Source: Diplonema papillatum (lineage: Eukaryota > Euglenozoa > Diplonemea > Diplonemida > Diplonemidae). From it: DNA of 64,000 nt. The translations under genes were made by a program, and so were the position numbers. Position 1 is the first letter of the stretch, and each line of letters begins with the position of its first letter. The notes beneath the pieces are model-generated. The model did no database searches and had not been told where the DNA came from. It worked only from the letters and a program-made list of their open reading frames with translations. Below, piece after piece: positions 8,688 to 20,195 of this stretch. Where the stretch lies: positions 62,001 through 126,000 of the forward strand of contig JAPJBO010000467.1 in the NCBI GenBank assembly GCA_030068145.1, given 5' to 3'.

Positions 8688-11600
8688 ATGCTAGTGTGTG
8701 GGCCCCAATCCCACTGCCCCCTCCCCTTCTTCACCTGCGGGTTTGGTAGTCTTAGATTGAGGCCAGATGTAGTGCACGTCCTGGGTGAAAAACATGCGAC
8801 TATCTTCCTCTGACACTGAGAAACATGGCCCTCTATATAAACGAACAGCAACTTGTAGCTGAAGGCGACAGGTGAGCGCCGTGCGGTTTTGAAAGGACAG
8901 TCCAAAGAGAGAGATGGGTAGTCTCACCGTAGCAGTCCCAGGGCCTCTCTTCACCACGTGCATGTTCTCGTGGACCTTTTCGGAGAACGAGTGTGAAGAG
9001 AGAGTTGGCATGGCACCTATTTCGCATCGGCAAGAAAGTGCGAGATCAGGCAACCTTGTGCGCTAGCTTCTTACAACCGTGGAATATTGGGCTTGCTTCT
9101 GCACGCTTTTCTCGCTTTTATTTCACCAACCCTGAGAGCCTATTATCATCTGCCACCGTTTCTGCCCCGCAAAGGGGAAACTGCAGCTTCCACTGTACGA
9201 AGATACTCGATATGGCATCGCTTCAGCGTGCATATTGCTCACATTGTTCAACATCCGCTCTGTCGAAGCGGAGGTGTGAGGATCCTGGCATCGCCGCATC
9301 GCAGAGAAGTCATTGATGTTACTTATCTGCTATCCCTTTAATCGCTCCCATCAATTGCAGGTTGGCTTCGACATTTGAAATTGGGAACCAGTTCGACTCC
9401 TGTCGTAGATGCCGAAGATGAAATCCAAGGCGACAAGTGTGACGCTCTAATGGTTGAAAGAAGATGTGTTTGCTCTGCCAGCGCAAGTAATTGTGGCAAA
9501 AAGAAAACGCGCCTTCAGTTTGACGAAAAGGACAATCATTGAAGAGAGAGATTGCGCGGGAAAAAGGAAGCACAAGGCAGAATGAGAAACTAGGGGGGAA
9601 TGTTGTAACTGCGATACGCATATTTTAATAACTTTTCTTTATTCTTCGAGTCTAGAGGTTATCTGGTGACAGACTGTGATCAACAGCAGCAGGCGAATCG
9701 ATGCGCTTCAAGGAAATAGGGGTGGACTGGCTGCATGCGCGGTGCTTACAAAACCGCAACGAGCATGGCTCGACGCTGGCACGTACAAGCACCGGACTCA
9801 GCAGAAGGTTCCACGGGGGGATTCGCACAAAAAGGCTCGGCACCAACGCCACCCTGCGCAAAGTTTCCTCTAGACTCGCAAAGGGTGGTCCTCCTAACAC
9901 CTCCGTTTGTACTCAATTTCCTCTTTTTTTTTTTTTTTTTGGTCTGATTGGGAAAAAAGGTTGCAAGCAACAAAGGCCAAGAACGGAAATAGAAGCGACA
10001 AGACTCGACTGGCCCCAAAACCGGGCTTCAGTTTTTCAGGGATTTAGTCGTGCGACTCCGGAATATGGAGGTGGCGAACTCTGACGTCGTGACACATCAC
10101 CGTTGACAGAGAGTGGCATCAAGCGTGGTGCACTGGGTTCTGGGACTTCGTCTTCTAGTCCAATACAATTGAACCAACGAGAAATGAGGGCTGATGCGAT
10201 TCGTTGTGAATGTGCAGTTCAGTGTTTACAGGCGCACAATGCATCTTCTCGACAAAAACTTGTGGCTCCGCCGATAAGTTGACACGACTGCTTCTCCTCC
10301 CGAGCTCGTCTTCTTCTCTTCACGCGCTGTGGGACACTGCACTCGGAAGCGACTGCTGCAGTATGTTCAAAACATAATTTTAACAGTGACCAGCCTTCAG
10401 GCAACCGCTTGCTCAAAAAGAAAAGAGGCAAAAACCGACAAAAAAATCAGGGACACAGGGGAAGGCAGAAGAGCTCACGAATATTCGTAGGTCTGACGCT
10501 ACCCAATACGGAGGCGGTTATGCGGTCTGATCAGAAAATGCGAGTGCCATTTGTGGTCTGAGTCCATCTAGCTGCCAAAGTTCCAGCTTTGGCTCAAACG
10601 GATCTTTGCGTTTGCAAGCACGGAGGATTGGGTCCTACCGACGAAGGTCCTTGGAACTCCAGTAAACTCGGGAAGCAGAAGCTGTCAGAGGTTGCTTGAA
10701 CATCAGTGCTGGGGACGCCACGGGTCGCGCCAGTGATCCGACTTCAAGGAAAGCAACAGACATTTCCTATTTTCCGGCTACCACGCAATTTGCTCGCTGG
10801 TTTTGGTAGCTACAGAACAGTACGGACGGCATGCATTTCACGATGCGGGTGCGAAGACCGCATTTCTCCGCTCGCTTGATTTTCATCACTTCAGTATGCA
10901 GGGAACTGCAAGCACGCACGAGGTACAGTTTGGCGGTGCACTCAGTCTCAGCCGCTGCTGAGAGACCGAAGCGTAGCAATAGGTGGAAAGACTTTTCATG
11001 AGAGATTTCAACAGAGAAATTCATAATTGTACACTAAACTGTTTCACCATTTGCCAATCCGTCATGTAGGCTCCGAAGCTGTTCGGTGGCATAGCTACTC
11101 GAACTCAAATGTACTTTGCTCTAGCCTTTCATACTTTACGTATTGGGATTGCATTGTTGTATTTGTCACCAGACCGATCACTTTTTTCTGTGCCGATCAA
11201 ACGGCCAAATCTGAGCGGTAAATTGACGGTGCGGGCTTGCTCTCGACAACTTAATTCACTGTGTCCTACAACCCAGACTTCTTACAGACGACGGAGAGAG
11301 TGGGAGGGTTGCAGGCAGCTCCATTAGAACCGATGCTGCTTTGATGTAATACGGCTCATCGTAGGTGCGTAGGCTGAAGACCTGCTTCCTACTGCGGCGT
11401 GCGGCAAGAAGTCAAAAGCTGTGGACGGTAGAGTTTTCTTTTTTTTAATGGTTAGCAGGTGTGTTCGTGACTCAATAATTTAAAAATGCTCGGAGAGAGG
11501 TGGTTACAGCACAGGTCGACCGGGAGAACCCCCATGCATCGGCCCCTTGAAATCTGCAAACGGAATTCAAGCTGACTGAACAGCTGGATCCTCTCTACGG

Positions 11601-13583
11601 AGCGGGGACAAGAAAGGATGTGTCGAGCTCATGATGAGCATGCACCATTTCTTACAGAATGCTGGAAAAGCTGTTTTCCATAAAAATTTGCTCCAGGCAA
11701 TTAGGCCCACACTGGTGTTTTGGGCACAGTGCAGGCCTACCTCGTCCACGAAGAAGAGTGAAGAGGCAACAGAGGAATTGAAGAGCAACGGCGAATTGAT
11801 GTTCAAAAAAACGTTTCCGGAGTTGGGGCTTGCACTACCAAATAAAAAAAACGGACAACAGCATCAATGATGAGCAACGATGATCAAAATGATACGCCAA
11901 GCATGTTCTTCGCGTACAGGGTAGGGGATCATCCTTCAATATACGCTACGTTGGTTGTTCAACTTTTTATGTGCAACCGTTGTTCCAGAAATGTTCCCTT
12001 CAACACAAATGATACTTGTAATGGGTGAGCGGGGGTGAGGGGCGACACACGAATTACTATATTGGCGAATAAGTACGTCAAAATAAAGACTTGTCGAGTG
12101 CACGGGCGCACACGAGACAGTGACGCTCACGGCGACGCAACTTTGCATGCAGAGCCGGTCGCAGGTTGCTTGAAGTATTGGCTCCAAGCGGACTGGACAA
12201 CATGGGTAGAAACGAGGTGCGCCACGACAGCGTTGCGCGGGCGGAAAGCAGTTTTCACTGGCAGGGGAGGCTGAGAATTGGGGAATTAGAAATTGCCCAG
12301 ATTGGATGAGGGATGATATACTTATTCGCCCCCCTTCAACTTACAGCACTAAAAAAAGAGAACGCTGGTAAGCTAGCGACGTCCGATTTCGGTGACAGAT
12401 GTTCTCGGTGAAATCGGGTACACCAGTGCCCCCACAACAACAAGTACGTCATCTCACATTCGGCTCGTGTTTTTTCGTGTCGGTCAAGCAAATTCAAGCT
12501 CGTGGTTTGGTCGTATTCGCGATCGTATTTGTCCTCTTACAGGTTCGAAACCCGTGTGTACGCTGATCGCGTCAGCAGCGACACCCTCCGCCGCGAACAT
12601 CCTCGGAAGCTACGTAGAGACGGCGAACTCTGCCCTTGCGGCACGTGTATGACAAGGCCCAAAAGGTTATTCAATGCCACGGATCCGCGTCTTTCCCGCA
12701 AACCTCGGGCAAAAGTGTAGATTGTGGGTGTGTATGCGTTCAGCAATCCCGTGATGCCGAAAAGCAAAGGGGGCGACTCTTAGATACGAAGACGGGATTT
12801 GTTTTTCGCAAACGTTTATTTGACTTCTTGAATACAGAGGTCTCGTCTCGGCTTACGATGGCAGCGGGCGCAAGGTGACAACTTCTGGACCTTTCCCCCC
12901 CGCATACCTACGTTCCGGGATGGCGGCACTGCAAATGTCTTTTTGTTTGACGAGGACTCCGGAAAGGAATGTTGCAACAATGCTTAGTCAATCGGTCCCG
13001 CGAGAATATCGGCTGATACCGCAGACGAAGCTGTGGAAGAGCACGAGAATTGGTATAAGAAGAAAAGTGAAAGATGATAGCCGGGGACTCGTGTACGAGC
13101 ATGTTAATTTCGTTGGTTCGCTTTATTTTGCTTGCTTGATTGCGATTGCGCCTTGCACCCGAAAAATGCTCTCATTTTGCCTACTCTCGACGCTACGCCT
13201 CAAAAAGTACCTGAACTCTGACAACAAAGAAGAGAGAGGCTCTTGCATTTTGTTATGTATCTCAAACGAGGGTGCTTGTATTGTATGTCGAGTAACTCGG
13301 GCTAGTGTCGACAACTGTCTATTCTGCACGTTCTGCACGAGGCGCACGTTGGTGAAGGTTGACACGTATTAGTCACACCCCTGGCAGCTCGCACAACGTT
13401 CCTTTCTCATCCCCTGGTCTGAGAAGAACACGTCCGGTCTTTGGTGGCGTACTAACGCAGACAACAGCACTTCCAAGACTTAAGCCACTCAAGAACACAA
13501 GGCTACTTGGTGGCGACAGAGTCTGGAGCGCGTGCTGATTGATCAACACGATGGTAGAATATATGAAATAAAGAAAAGGCTGG
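8688..13583. other. Gene-poor stretch, no supported gene
   Basis: About 4.9 kb upstream of the PTEN-like gene. Six-frame reading shows only short, unrelated open stretches without recognisable motifs. It holds one SINE-like repeat (9671-9733) and a T-run near 9923-9940. The promoter and 5' UTR of the PTEN-like gene presumably lie at the left end, and the 3' UTR of the doublecortin-like gene at the right end. Confidence 0.6.
9671..9733 (+). repeat. SINE-like short interspersed repeat, copy 1
   Basis: Shares ACTGTGAT, ACAGCAGCAGGC, AATCGATGC, TTCAAG and GGTGGACTGGCT in order with copies at 30793, 32471, 35868 and 59590 (the last in reverse). No coding capacity. Confidence 0.7.
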
Positions 13584-15305
13584 TCAGCTGCGAACGGGCG
13601 CGTCCAGGAGCATGGAAAGCCGGGTGGTAGAGAGAGTGAATGACTGGTTGGGCTTCACAAACGGCTCTTCAGCTGTGGCGGCAGCGATGGTTCCGTCTGC
13701 CAGGTTGAGGAGGTCGTTAATCGATGATAATCGATCGCCGGTGGTGCCGTTGTACAACACGGCGATACTTCCCGCCGCGCAGACGGTGCTCGCGATTGCC
13801 AACAGGTCGTGGAAACAAGCAAAGGCAGGCACGGTGACCGATGTCGGACCCCTCAAGCCTTTCGCGCCGTTTCTCACCAATTTGATGGTGACTTCCGAGG
13901 TCAGGCGAGCAATGGAGTTCGAGAGCCCGTTCTTGGGGACGTACCACGGCACATTGCTCACAACATACGGCAGAGACAGGTCTTGTCCTGGCGTTGCAAC
14001 GAACAGGCCGCCTTCTTGACTCATGAAACTTTCAACAGAATGCACCTCCTTTCCGTTCAAGCAAAAAATCTTCGCGCAGGCAGCCGAGCCTTCGGGCAGT
14101 GCTTCGGTGATCAGCTGAAGAAGCTTGGTCCTGGTTACCGGCTTGTTCGCGGCCTTGAATGACACCGTGTGCACCTTTGCTACGCCGTGCGCACCGTCGG
14201 TGACAGACCCCATCTTGTCCTTGGCAGCAAGCAGTTTGTCATCTGACTGGAATACTATGCCGAACTTCAGCTCACGTTTGGACTGATTTGCGGTGTTGCC
14301 TCGCGTCGAAGAGGAGGACGACTTGTTGGTCTCGTCTTCGTCGCTGCTGTTCGCGTGGCAACTGTTGCTACTACTTTTCAGGTCCGCGCAGCTGATGCTA
14401 CCGCAACTGACCGACGGCCATATCTTCATTGTCGGCGACGGTACGTCGCAGAAACTGCTTTTGAAGAAGCTGGCGGGCGTGCCCGAGTTCGGCGACAGAG
14501 CAGCAGCGTCAAGCACGCTGCTCGAATGCCTTCGGGGGCGCATTTGGGGCGAGCCACCGAGGGGAGACAGCTGCCCCTTTGAAATACTGGCTCTGCCCGC
14601 GCCGGCCAGCGAGAGAACAGTACCCGAGTGCCTCCGGGTGGGGGCTGCCGGCTTCGTGATGCTGAACCGGCATGGCGTCGGAGTGAACAAGCCGCCGGCG
14701 GCAGGTTCGCCGTCGACATCCTTTTCGACGCGCTTTGGATCGTACAGTGCGGCCGCCACAGTCAGCGATGAGGCGTCAAGGCGTTCACCTGCACTCGCGA
14801 TATAAACTTCGCCGACCTGGAGTCCTTCGGGGGTGTTGACGAGTTCGCCGGTCTTCGTGTGTAGAGCGTTGAACGGGCAGCTGAACCGTCGAGACACAAC
14901 ACCGCACAATGCAGCCATGCTCGTTGTCTTCGGAGGGATGAGTACGTCGAGGCACCGGACTGACTCCTTCGTGGCCCCCAGCCCTGCCGCGTTTTCGACG
15001 ACACGGATGATCATCGGTTTACCGGTCACCGGCACTCCGAACCCCAAGGGTTTGACCGAGCTCCTCCTCCTGCCTAGGTTCTTCGCATTCTCGATCTTGC
15101 TGTCTGCCTTCGTCGCCCTCTGCTGCGTGCGCATGGCGCTCAACATTCTGTTTTCAAGTGCAACGCCGGGAACGATCTGCTCTTCCGGTTCGAGTACTCT
15201 CGTTCCACTTGACTTGTCGAAATGTCGGGGAGGAACTTTGGTTTTCGGGTCGTTTCCTTTTTGCCCTGTTATTTCGGGTCGTTTCCTTTTTGCCCTGTTA
15301 CTCAC
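13584..15305 (-). CDS. Doublecortin-like (DCX repeat) protein, 5' exon(s) missing
   Basis: Open frame of 573 codons ending at 13584. The frame begins with GTG at 15305 right beside CAG acceptors, so an upstream exon is likely; the first internal ATG is at 15146 (MLSAMRTQQ). I see up to three DCX-like ubiquitin-fold units: about residues 95-170 (LDVLIPPKTTSMAALCGVV ... EVYIASAGERLD), 370-440 (RTKLLQLITEALPEG ... GGLFVATPGQDL) and 465-545 (VTIKLVRNGAKGLRGP ... DGTIAAATAEEPF). Each has a start-up beta strand, a helix and a closing Y/F-V/I-A-x-x-G/E motif. A Ser-rich linker separates unit 1 from units 2 and 3. DCX proteins bind microtubules; the assignment rests on pattern, not a search. Confidence 0.5.
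   Translation of the reverse strand: MSNRAKRKRPEITGQKGNDPKTKVPPRHFDKSSGTRVLEPEEQIVPGVALENRMLSAMRTQQRATKADSKIENAKNLGRRRSSVKPLGFGVPVTGKPMIIRVVENAAGLGATKESVRCLDVLIPPKTTSMAALCGVVSRRFSCPFNALHTKTGELVNTPEGLQVGEVYIASAGERLDASSLTVAAALYDPKRVEKDVDGEPAAGGLFTPTPCRFSITKPAAPTRRHSGTVLSLAGAGRASISKGQLSPLGGSPQMRPRRHSSSVLDAAALSPNSGTPASFFKSSFCDVPSPTMKIWPSVSCGSISCADLKSSSNSCHANSSDEDETNKSSSSSTRGNTANQSKRELKFGIVFQSDDKLLAAKDKMGSVTDGAHGVAKVHTVSFKAANKPVTRTKLLQLITEALPEGSAACAKIFCLNGKEVHSVESFMSQEGGLFVATPGQDLSLPYVVSNVPWYVPKNGLSNSIARLTSEVTIKLVRNGAKGLRGPTSVTVPAFACFHDLLAIASTVCAAGSIAVLYNGTTGDRLSSINDLLNLADGTIAAATAEEPFVKPNQSFTLSTTRLSMLLDAPVRS
15243..15300. repeat. 29-bp tandem duplication over a splice acceptor
   Basis: Two exact copies of a 29-bp unit that, on the minus strand, contains AACAG|GGCAAAAAGG. 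It lies at the 5' edge of the doublecortin-like exon and duplicates the candidate 3' splice site. Because 29 is not a multiple of three, use of the two acceptors would give different frames for a given upstream exon. Confidence 0.85.
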
Positions 15306-16769
15306 TCAGTATTATTTTGGTTTCATGGTAGCTCCAGACTCGCTAAGATCGTGCCCAGCATTGCCCGAACTGCTCTCGTCCTCCCACTTCGAGGAAAGCG
15401 GGTCGACCCTCTGCCTATCGCTGCTGCGGTTGCCTACAGTGCCTGATAGTGCCACATTTCAACAACGATCTACAACGCAGCATTTCTACGTTGACGAAAG
15501 ATAGTGCCGAGCAATCACCATACTTCGCTATGCTGATGAGATTGCGGCTGATGAGATTTGATTCCTAAAAAGTGTAGAACGGAATGTTGCGCAGCTACTT
15601 TGATCGCTGACGCTCAAAAAGAGTCTTTGACGCAAGTTGAAACCAGGGCGGTGCGTTCGAAAGAGGTGTGTGTGTGAACGGAACCCAACCAAAGAAATCG
15701 CAGGGATCTTTGCGCTCTCGCGGCTAGAGATAGAGGTAAGCTCAGGAAGAGAGACCCTGACGCTGAGTTTGGTGACTGCACCCGCAGGTGATAACTTGTT
15801 ATGGAAAGAGGCGAGAGGAACCAATTGATCTGAACGGTTGAGTTCGGGATGTTTGCATGGGTCCGCATTTTCGGTGCTTTGCGCCGCGTAAAGGGCAGGT
15901 CACACCGGCGGTCAGCTGTCGTTCGTCTGTTCTAACTGCCGATACTGTTCGTGCTACTTCTTTTTTTGCTGCAGCCAGACAGGGGACGGCTCGCTTCTGC
16001 CGCTTCGATGGTAAATGGCAAGGACAACTTTTCAAAACTGTGTCGAGCAGGAGCAGGTGCGGCTCTCGTTGCGGCAGGCCAATGAGTACAGCACGCCGAA
16101 GGAAAAGCTTCGACGGCAAATCAGTTCTCACAGAACGCGATTGATACAGCATTAAGCGCACGACTTGTGCCCGACTCTCTACAAAATGTGTGGTGAAGGA
16201 CGGGGCTTTTAATACAAAATACCTAAAACAAAAATCGCCGGCCATGGTGTCGAAACCTCGTTTGAAGGAGGGTTCATGGTTCATGATGGATGCACAAGGC
16301 CACCCATGGTGCAGCAGAGCCTTTCCGCCGGCTCTGTTGCGGCGGTAAATGGACGTTGTGTACTAACGAATACGACTTGTTGAGAAGGGAGGAAGAGGAG
16401 AGGGAGGGATCAAGTTCATAAACGAAGTCAAGGAAGTTCTGGACGAACTTACACCGAGGGAGTGGCGCGTTGTCGCAGCACACACACCCACTCTCAAAAC
16501 CACGCTCCCTGACCAAGAAACGTGGCCTTATGGGAACAACCAAAAAACCAGGGATTAAGTTAAAACCGACTCCGGTGTCTGAAAACCCGTATTGGGCTCA
16601 AGTCAATTTCGAAAGAAAAGAAGCAAGTGTAAGATTCTCCTACAACGGAACCTGCACTGCCAATTGCGGCGCACTGCCAATTGCGAAAAGGGCCAACGAA
16701 AACTTAACTTAACCCCTGCCAAAAACCATCCGAAAAAATGAAGCACATCAACTCCGGTTGATTGTCGAC
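15306..16769. other. Intergenic, no supported gene
   Basis: Probably holds the upstream exon(s) and promoter of the doublecortin-like gene on the minus strand. I could not pick a convincing exon. No recognisable protein or repeat. Confidence 0.5.
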
Positions 16770-17128
16770 CAGGGGACTTTAACAACCCGGTTTTCCGGTT
16801 CGGAAAACCGGAAAAACCCGGTTGGCCCAAAATCGGCCTAAAAAAAAAAGTCGAGTTTTTTTGACTTTTTTTTTTTACCGAGTATGAACAGGGATTTATA
16901 AGGGGATTTCGGCCTAGAGCAATAGTCCATGTAGATGGACGGGTACCCGTCTTTTGCACCGGGGTGCCGAGCACGTGTTTGTCGACCCCCCAGACCCCCC
17001 CCCCCCCCCCCCCCCCAGTGGTGGTCCAGCCTGTCCAGCCACCCCAGCCAGCCCTGCAAAGTCGTTGAGGGCCCGAAAATTAGTGCCACCACTGTCCTCC
17101 ACTGTGGATCACTATGCACCACCATGCG

Positions 17129-17560
17129 CTATCGTGTCACTGTGCACACCGCACTAGCGTGGTGACACTGAAAGCCACGGGCCAGGAGCTGCACCGTCAG
17201 GAAATCTTTCATAGATTTCGCTGGTTTGCCCTTCAACGCCTTCTCGTGCTTGCGGTTTGCTTCTGGAATGCTGCCCACCTTCGAGTCTTCCCATAGGCTG
17301 TAGTCCTTCGTGTATGGAGGCGGTGGGGTTTCGCTTCGTGAGGCTGGCTGGGTTGCCGTGCACTGTCTCTTCCAGGAGCTGAACAACGTATGTTGCCCTA
17401 GCATGTCCTTCCTTTTCCCCGGCATTGTCCCGGCCCCATCCTGAGTTGGGCGTGATAGAATCCACCACTGCGGTTGGAAGTTCGGCTGTGTCTCGCCGGG
17501 TTGGGCCGCTTGCTTGCCTCCATGACCCCCCCCCCTATGACCCCCCTGGGACCCCCCCAT
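17129..17560 (-). pseudogene. Short ORF in nested hAT element, possible transposase N-terminal remnant
   Basis: The open frame includes MPGKRKDMLGQHTLFSSWK about 45 codons in, followed by a Ser/Pro/Thr segment. A basic start followed by HTLFSSWKR would suit the N-terminus of a hAT transposase, but no BED zinc finger or catalytic part is present. The upstream codons come from the GACCCCC minisatellite and are probably not coding. Confidence 0.3.
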
Positions 17561-17634
17561 GACCCCCCTATGGACCCCCTATGGGCCCCCCCATGACCCC
17601 CCTATGGACCCCCTATGGGCCCCCCCATGACCCC
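17524..17634. repeat. C-rich minisatellite inside nested hAT
   Basis: Imperfect tandem units built of GACCCCCCTATGG, ACCCCCTATGGGC and CCCCCATGACC. Likely prone to length change. Confidence 0.8.
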
Positions 17635-17782
17635 CTATGACTGCTGTGGTAGCCTACCCACACCCGCCAGCCCGTGGGTTTTTTTTTTTTTTTTTTTTTT
17701 GAGGATGGACGGGTGACCCGCCCATCTAGACCGGCGTATAAATCCCTGAGTATGAACCATCATATTCTATACAATATTTAGT

Positions 17783-18185
17783 GTGCAGACACTTTCTGTA
17801 CACTACCGAATACATTTATTTCGTTCCAAGATAATTTATGTACACTACAGAAAAGATTTATTTCGTTCCAAGACGATTACTGTGCACCACCTAAAATATT
17901 TATTTCGTGTCCATACTTTATGTGCACTACCAAAAATATTTATTCTGTGTCCATTCAATTTATGTACACAACCAAAAATATTTATTTGGTTCCCAGGCAC
18001 CCTATGTATACTACCGAAAATATTTATTTGTTACCAGGCGCTTTATGTATGATACCGAAAATATTTATTCTGTTCCCAGGCACCTTACGTACACTACCGA
18101 AAATATTTATTTCGTTCCCAGGCACCCTATGTACACCACCGAAAAGATTCCTTTTGTTCCCAGACAGCTTATGTACACTACGTGT
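17783..18185. repeat. 42-nt minisatellite inside outer hAT
   Basis: About nine to ten imperfect units with consensus pieces GTACACTACCGAAAATATTT and ATTTCGTTCCCAGGCACCCT. The period is 42 nt in the best-kept units. The array translates into repeating YRKYLF-type peptides only because 42 is a multiple of three; there is no sign that it is coding. Confidence 0.85.
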
Positions 18186-18820
18186 GAAAATCGAATGTTT
18201 GAGAACAATGAACATGCTGAAGGAACACACGGGATGAGGAAACCCGAAAAAGAGCTTGGGACCACCTGCCGCAGTTCACTGAGTGAATTATGGCACGGAG
18301 AGTGAAGCACTATACGACACACACGTGTGCTGTAAAATGTCAGTAAACAGAGTATGTGAATCACCGTCTGCAAGTCTGGGATTGCTGACACTCCCTTTTT
18401 TTGGTAAGGCCGCCCTTGGAAAAAGTCGCATTTGAAGGAATCGTTCCGATCACAAAGTCGCGTAGTACCAAGTGATGGGAAAAGAGATGTGCAGGGTCAC
18501 TAAGTGAGGTGAGAACGTGATGAACAGGGTCACTAAATGAGGTAACGAAGTGATGGCCAGGGTCAACTGAGGGAGGCCATGGGGTGGTATTGGGGGGGGG
18601 GGTTTTGGGGGGTATTTTACCCCCACCCCACCAAAACCGGGTTTTTTGTCTGAACCGGGTTTTTTTGGCTGGGAGCCATCCTGTTAAAGTCCCCTGTTGT
18701 CGACAACACAAAAAAAAAAAGACCTCTATGAAAATCCGGAGACTTCTAATTACCGGAGTCTTAAGCGAACTTCCACTTTAAAATATGGACTCCCACCAAC
18801 TCCCCACCCTCTCCTGCCCA

Positions 18821-19101
18821 CAGGGCTTACGCTCCACGTGTGGAACGTGTGGATTTCCACACGTCAATTCTTTTTGGATTTTGTTCCCCCACGTGTGGAT
18901 CCACAGGTACCACATGTGGATATTTTAATTTATTGGTCCACATGCAGGGAGTCTAGGCCCACAGGTGTCGGCAAGTCCAGTAGCGACGCTATTTTTTGCC
19001 GTCGCACATGAGGGAAAAGTTTTTTTTCCCCTCGAACCTTAAGCGCCCACACGTGGACCACACGTATTTTCTCTGAGACCGAAAACGGAGCGTAAACCCT
19101 G
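18821..19101. mobile_element. hAT MITE, copy 1 (281 bp)
   Basis: Inverted ends CAGGGCTTACGCTCC and GGAGCGTAAACCCTG with the 8-bp target duplication CCTGCCCA on both sides (18813-18820 and 19102-19109). The interior is rich in CACGTGTGG-type palindromes. A second copy in the opposite orientation lies at 33360-33665. No coding capacity. Confidence 0.92.
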
Positions 19102-19462
19102 CCTGCCCATCAACAACTAACAACTGACACATACTGCTACAAGGTCCGCTTTCAAATTGCCCGCACTCGTCCACGGAAAAGGACAAGCGTTCTGTACCCA
19201 CAGACGTTTCCCCCACGCCGAGGCGAGGAAAGTTGGGGGTGTTGGTAGCGTTTTCTTTGAGAAATCGTGTAAATATCTTCCCCCCCCCCCCCCAGTGTCT
19301 GCAGTCACGTGGCGCGTCACGGTGTGTCACTGCTATTCGAAGCTTGTCACCACCATCTCCGTAGTTTGATAGACGTGCACACCCACCGCAAGCCTATATC
19401 TCACCACCCCCCTCCGTCCTTGTTTGCGTGCGCGGGGCGACGGTTCCAGGCACTCAGACACC

Positions 19463-19532
19463 CACAGGCCCAAAACCGGGGTTTTTGGCTGAAACCGACT
19501 TTTTTGCTCGGTCAGACAAAGCTAAAGTCCCC
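19463..19532. mobile_element. Solo end fragment related to the outer hAT element
   Basis: CCCAAAACCGGGGTTTTTGG ... GCTAAAGTCCCCT matches the right terminus of the 16770-18696 element. The final G of the tip is changed and no partner end is found nearby, so it is a remnant. Confidence 0.6.
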
Positions 19533-20195
19533 TCGATAAAAGAGCGTCTGCGAAAGAACTGACCCTTCGCGCCTCGTTGGCGTTCACCCGCTATTTCTTT
19601 TGCGTGAGAACTAATCCGGGTCGCCCATTTCCGACTTCTTAAACACATACAGACGGAGGGTGGGTGTTAATTTTGGGGAAATGGACTTTTCAAGGCCACC
19701 TTGGGTCAAAAGGGGGTTTCGTAGGTCAAAAATGGGATCCGAGGGGCGCATTAGAAATATTTCGTGGCGGATCTTTCAAATACGCACCTCGACGCTGAAT
19801 GAATACACATGGAAGTGACCCAGGACGGGCACCCGTGGCGTCTTGCAGATACCCGCGAATTAATGAATTAACTAAGCCATGTGGCGTAGTTCGTCCTTAT
19901 GTGGTTAACCTCATTTCTACCCAGTTTGCCTGTGCCGTCCGGGGCTCGACAGTCTTCTGTAAGCACTCGCGAGATTCCGTGTCACTCACACCCCACGTAT
20001 CGAAAACATCAATGCATCACGGATCGTCTTTTGCAAGAGCGGAGTATTTAATCGCACCCCGCTGGTACAGCAGCTCGCGCTAAGCAGGCGAACGAAGAAA
20101 TAGCAGGAAACCAACAGGTGAATGGCCACAGAAGCACTTTGAGGACTCCTTTTCCTGGAGACTGGATGATGATGGCCTGGCGCGGGGTCGTCAGC
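19533..20195. other. Intergenic, no supported feature
   Basis: Only short open stretches in all frames; no recognisable motif. The right end is the likely 3' UTR of the next minus-strand gene. Confidence 0.5.

Larger units (their letters stand above)
16889..17748. mobile_element. hAT-type transposon nested inside the outer hAT element
   Basis: Inverted ends CAGGGATTTATA (16889) and TATAAATCCCTG (ending 17748) with identical 8-bp flanks AGTATGAA (16881-16888 and 17749-17756). Subterminal GATGGACGGGT motifs repeat in inverse orientation near both ends. It is 860 bp long, contains a C-run, a GACCCCC minisatellite and a T-run, and carries one ORF of 143 codons. It must have inserted after the outer element. 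Confidence 0.9.
16770..18696. mobile_element. hAT-type transposon, non-autonomous, 1.9 kb (outer element)
   Basis: Terminal inverted repeats CAGGGGACTTTAACA at 16770 and TGTTAAAGTCCCCTG ending at 18696, flanked on both sides by the identical 8-bp target-site duplication TTGTCGAC (16762-16769 and 18697-18704). CAGGG-type ends with an 8-bp duplication are the hAT hallmark. Subterminal AACCGGTT-rich motifs occur at both ends. The inside contains a second, later hAT element and a 42-nt minisatellite. No transposase frame of its own is visible. Confidence 0.9.

Noticed and set aside
12480-12565. Possible tRNA: GGTTCGAAACC matches the internal B box at 12541.
   Set aside because: No acceptor stem or proper D arm can be paired around it, the T stem has a mismatch, and no A box is placed correctly.
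16770-18696. LTR retrotransposon reading of the region with repeated ends.
   Set aside because: The end repeats are inverted, short and bordered by 8-bp duplications, which fits hAT DNA transposons.
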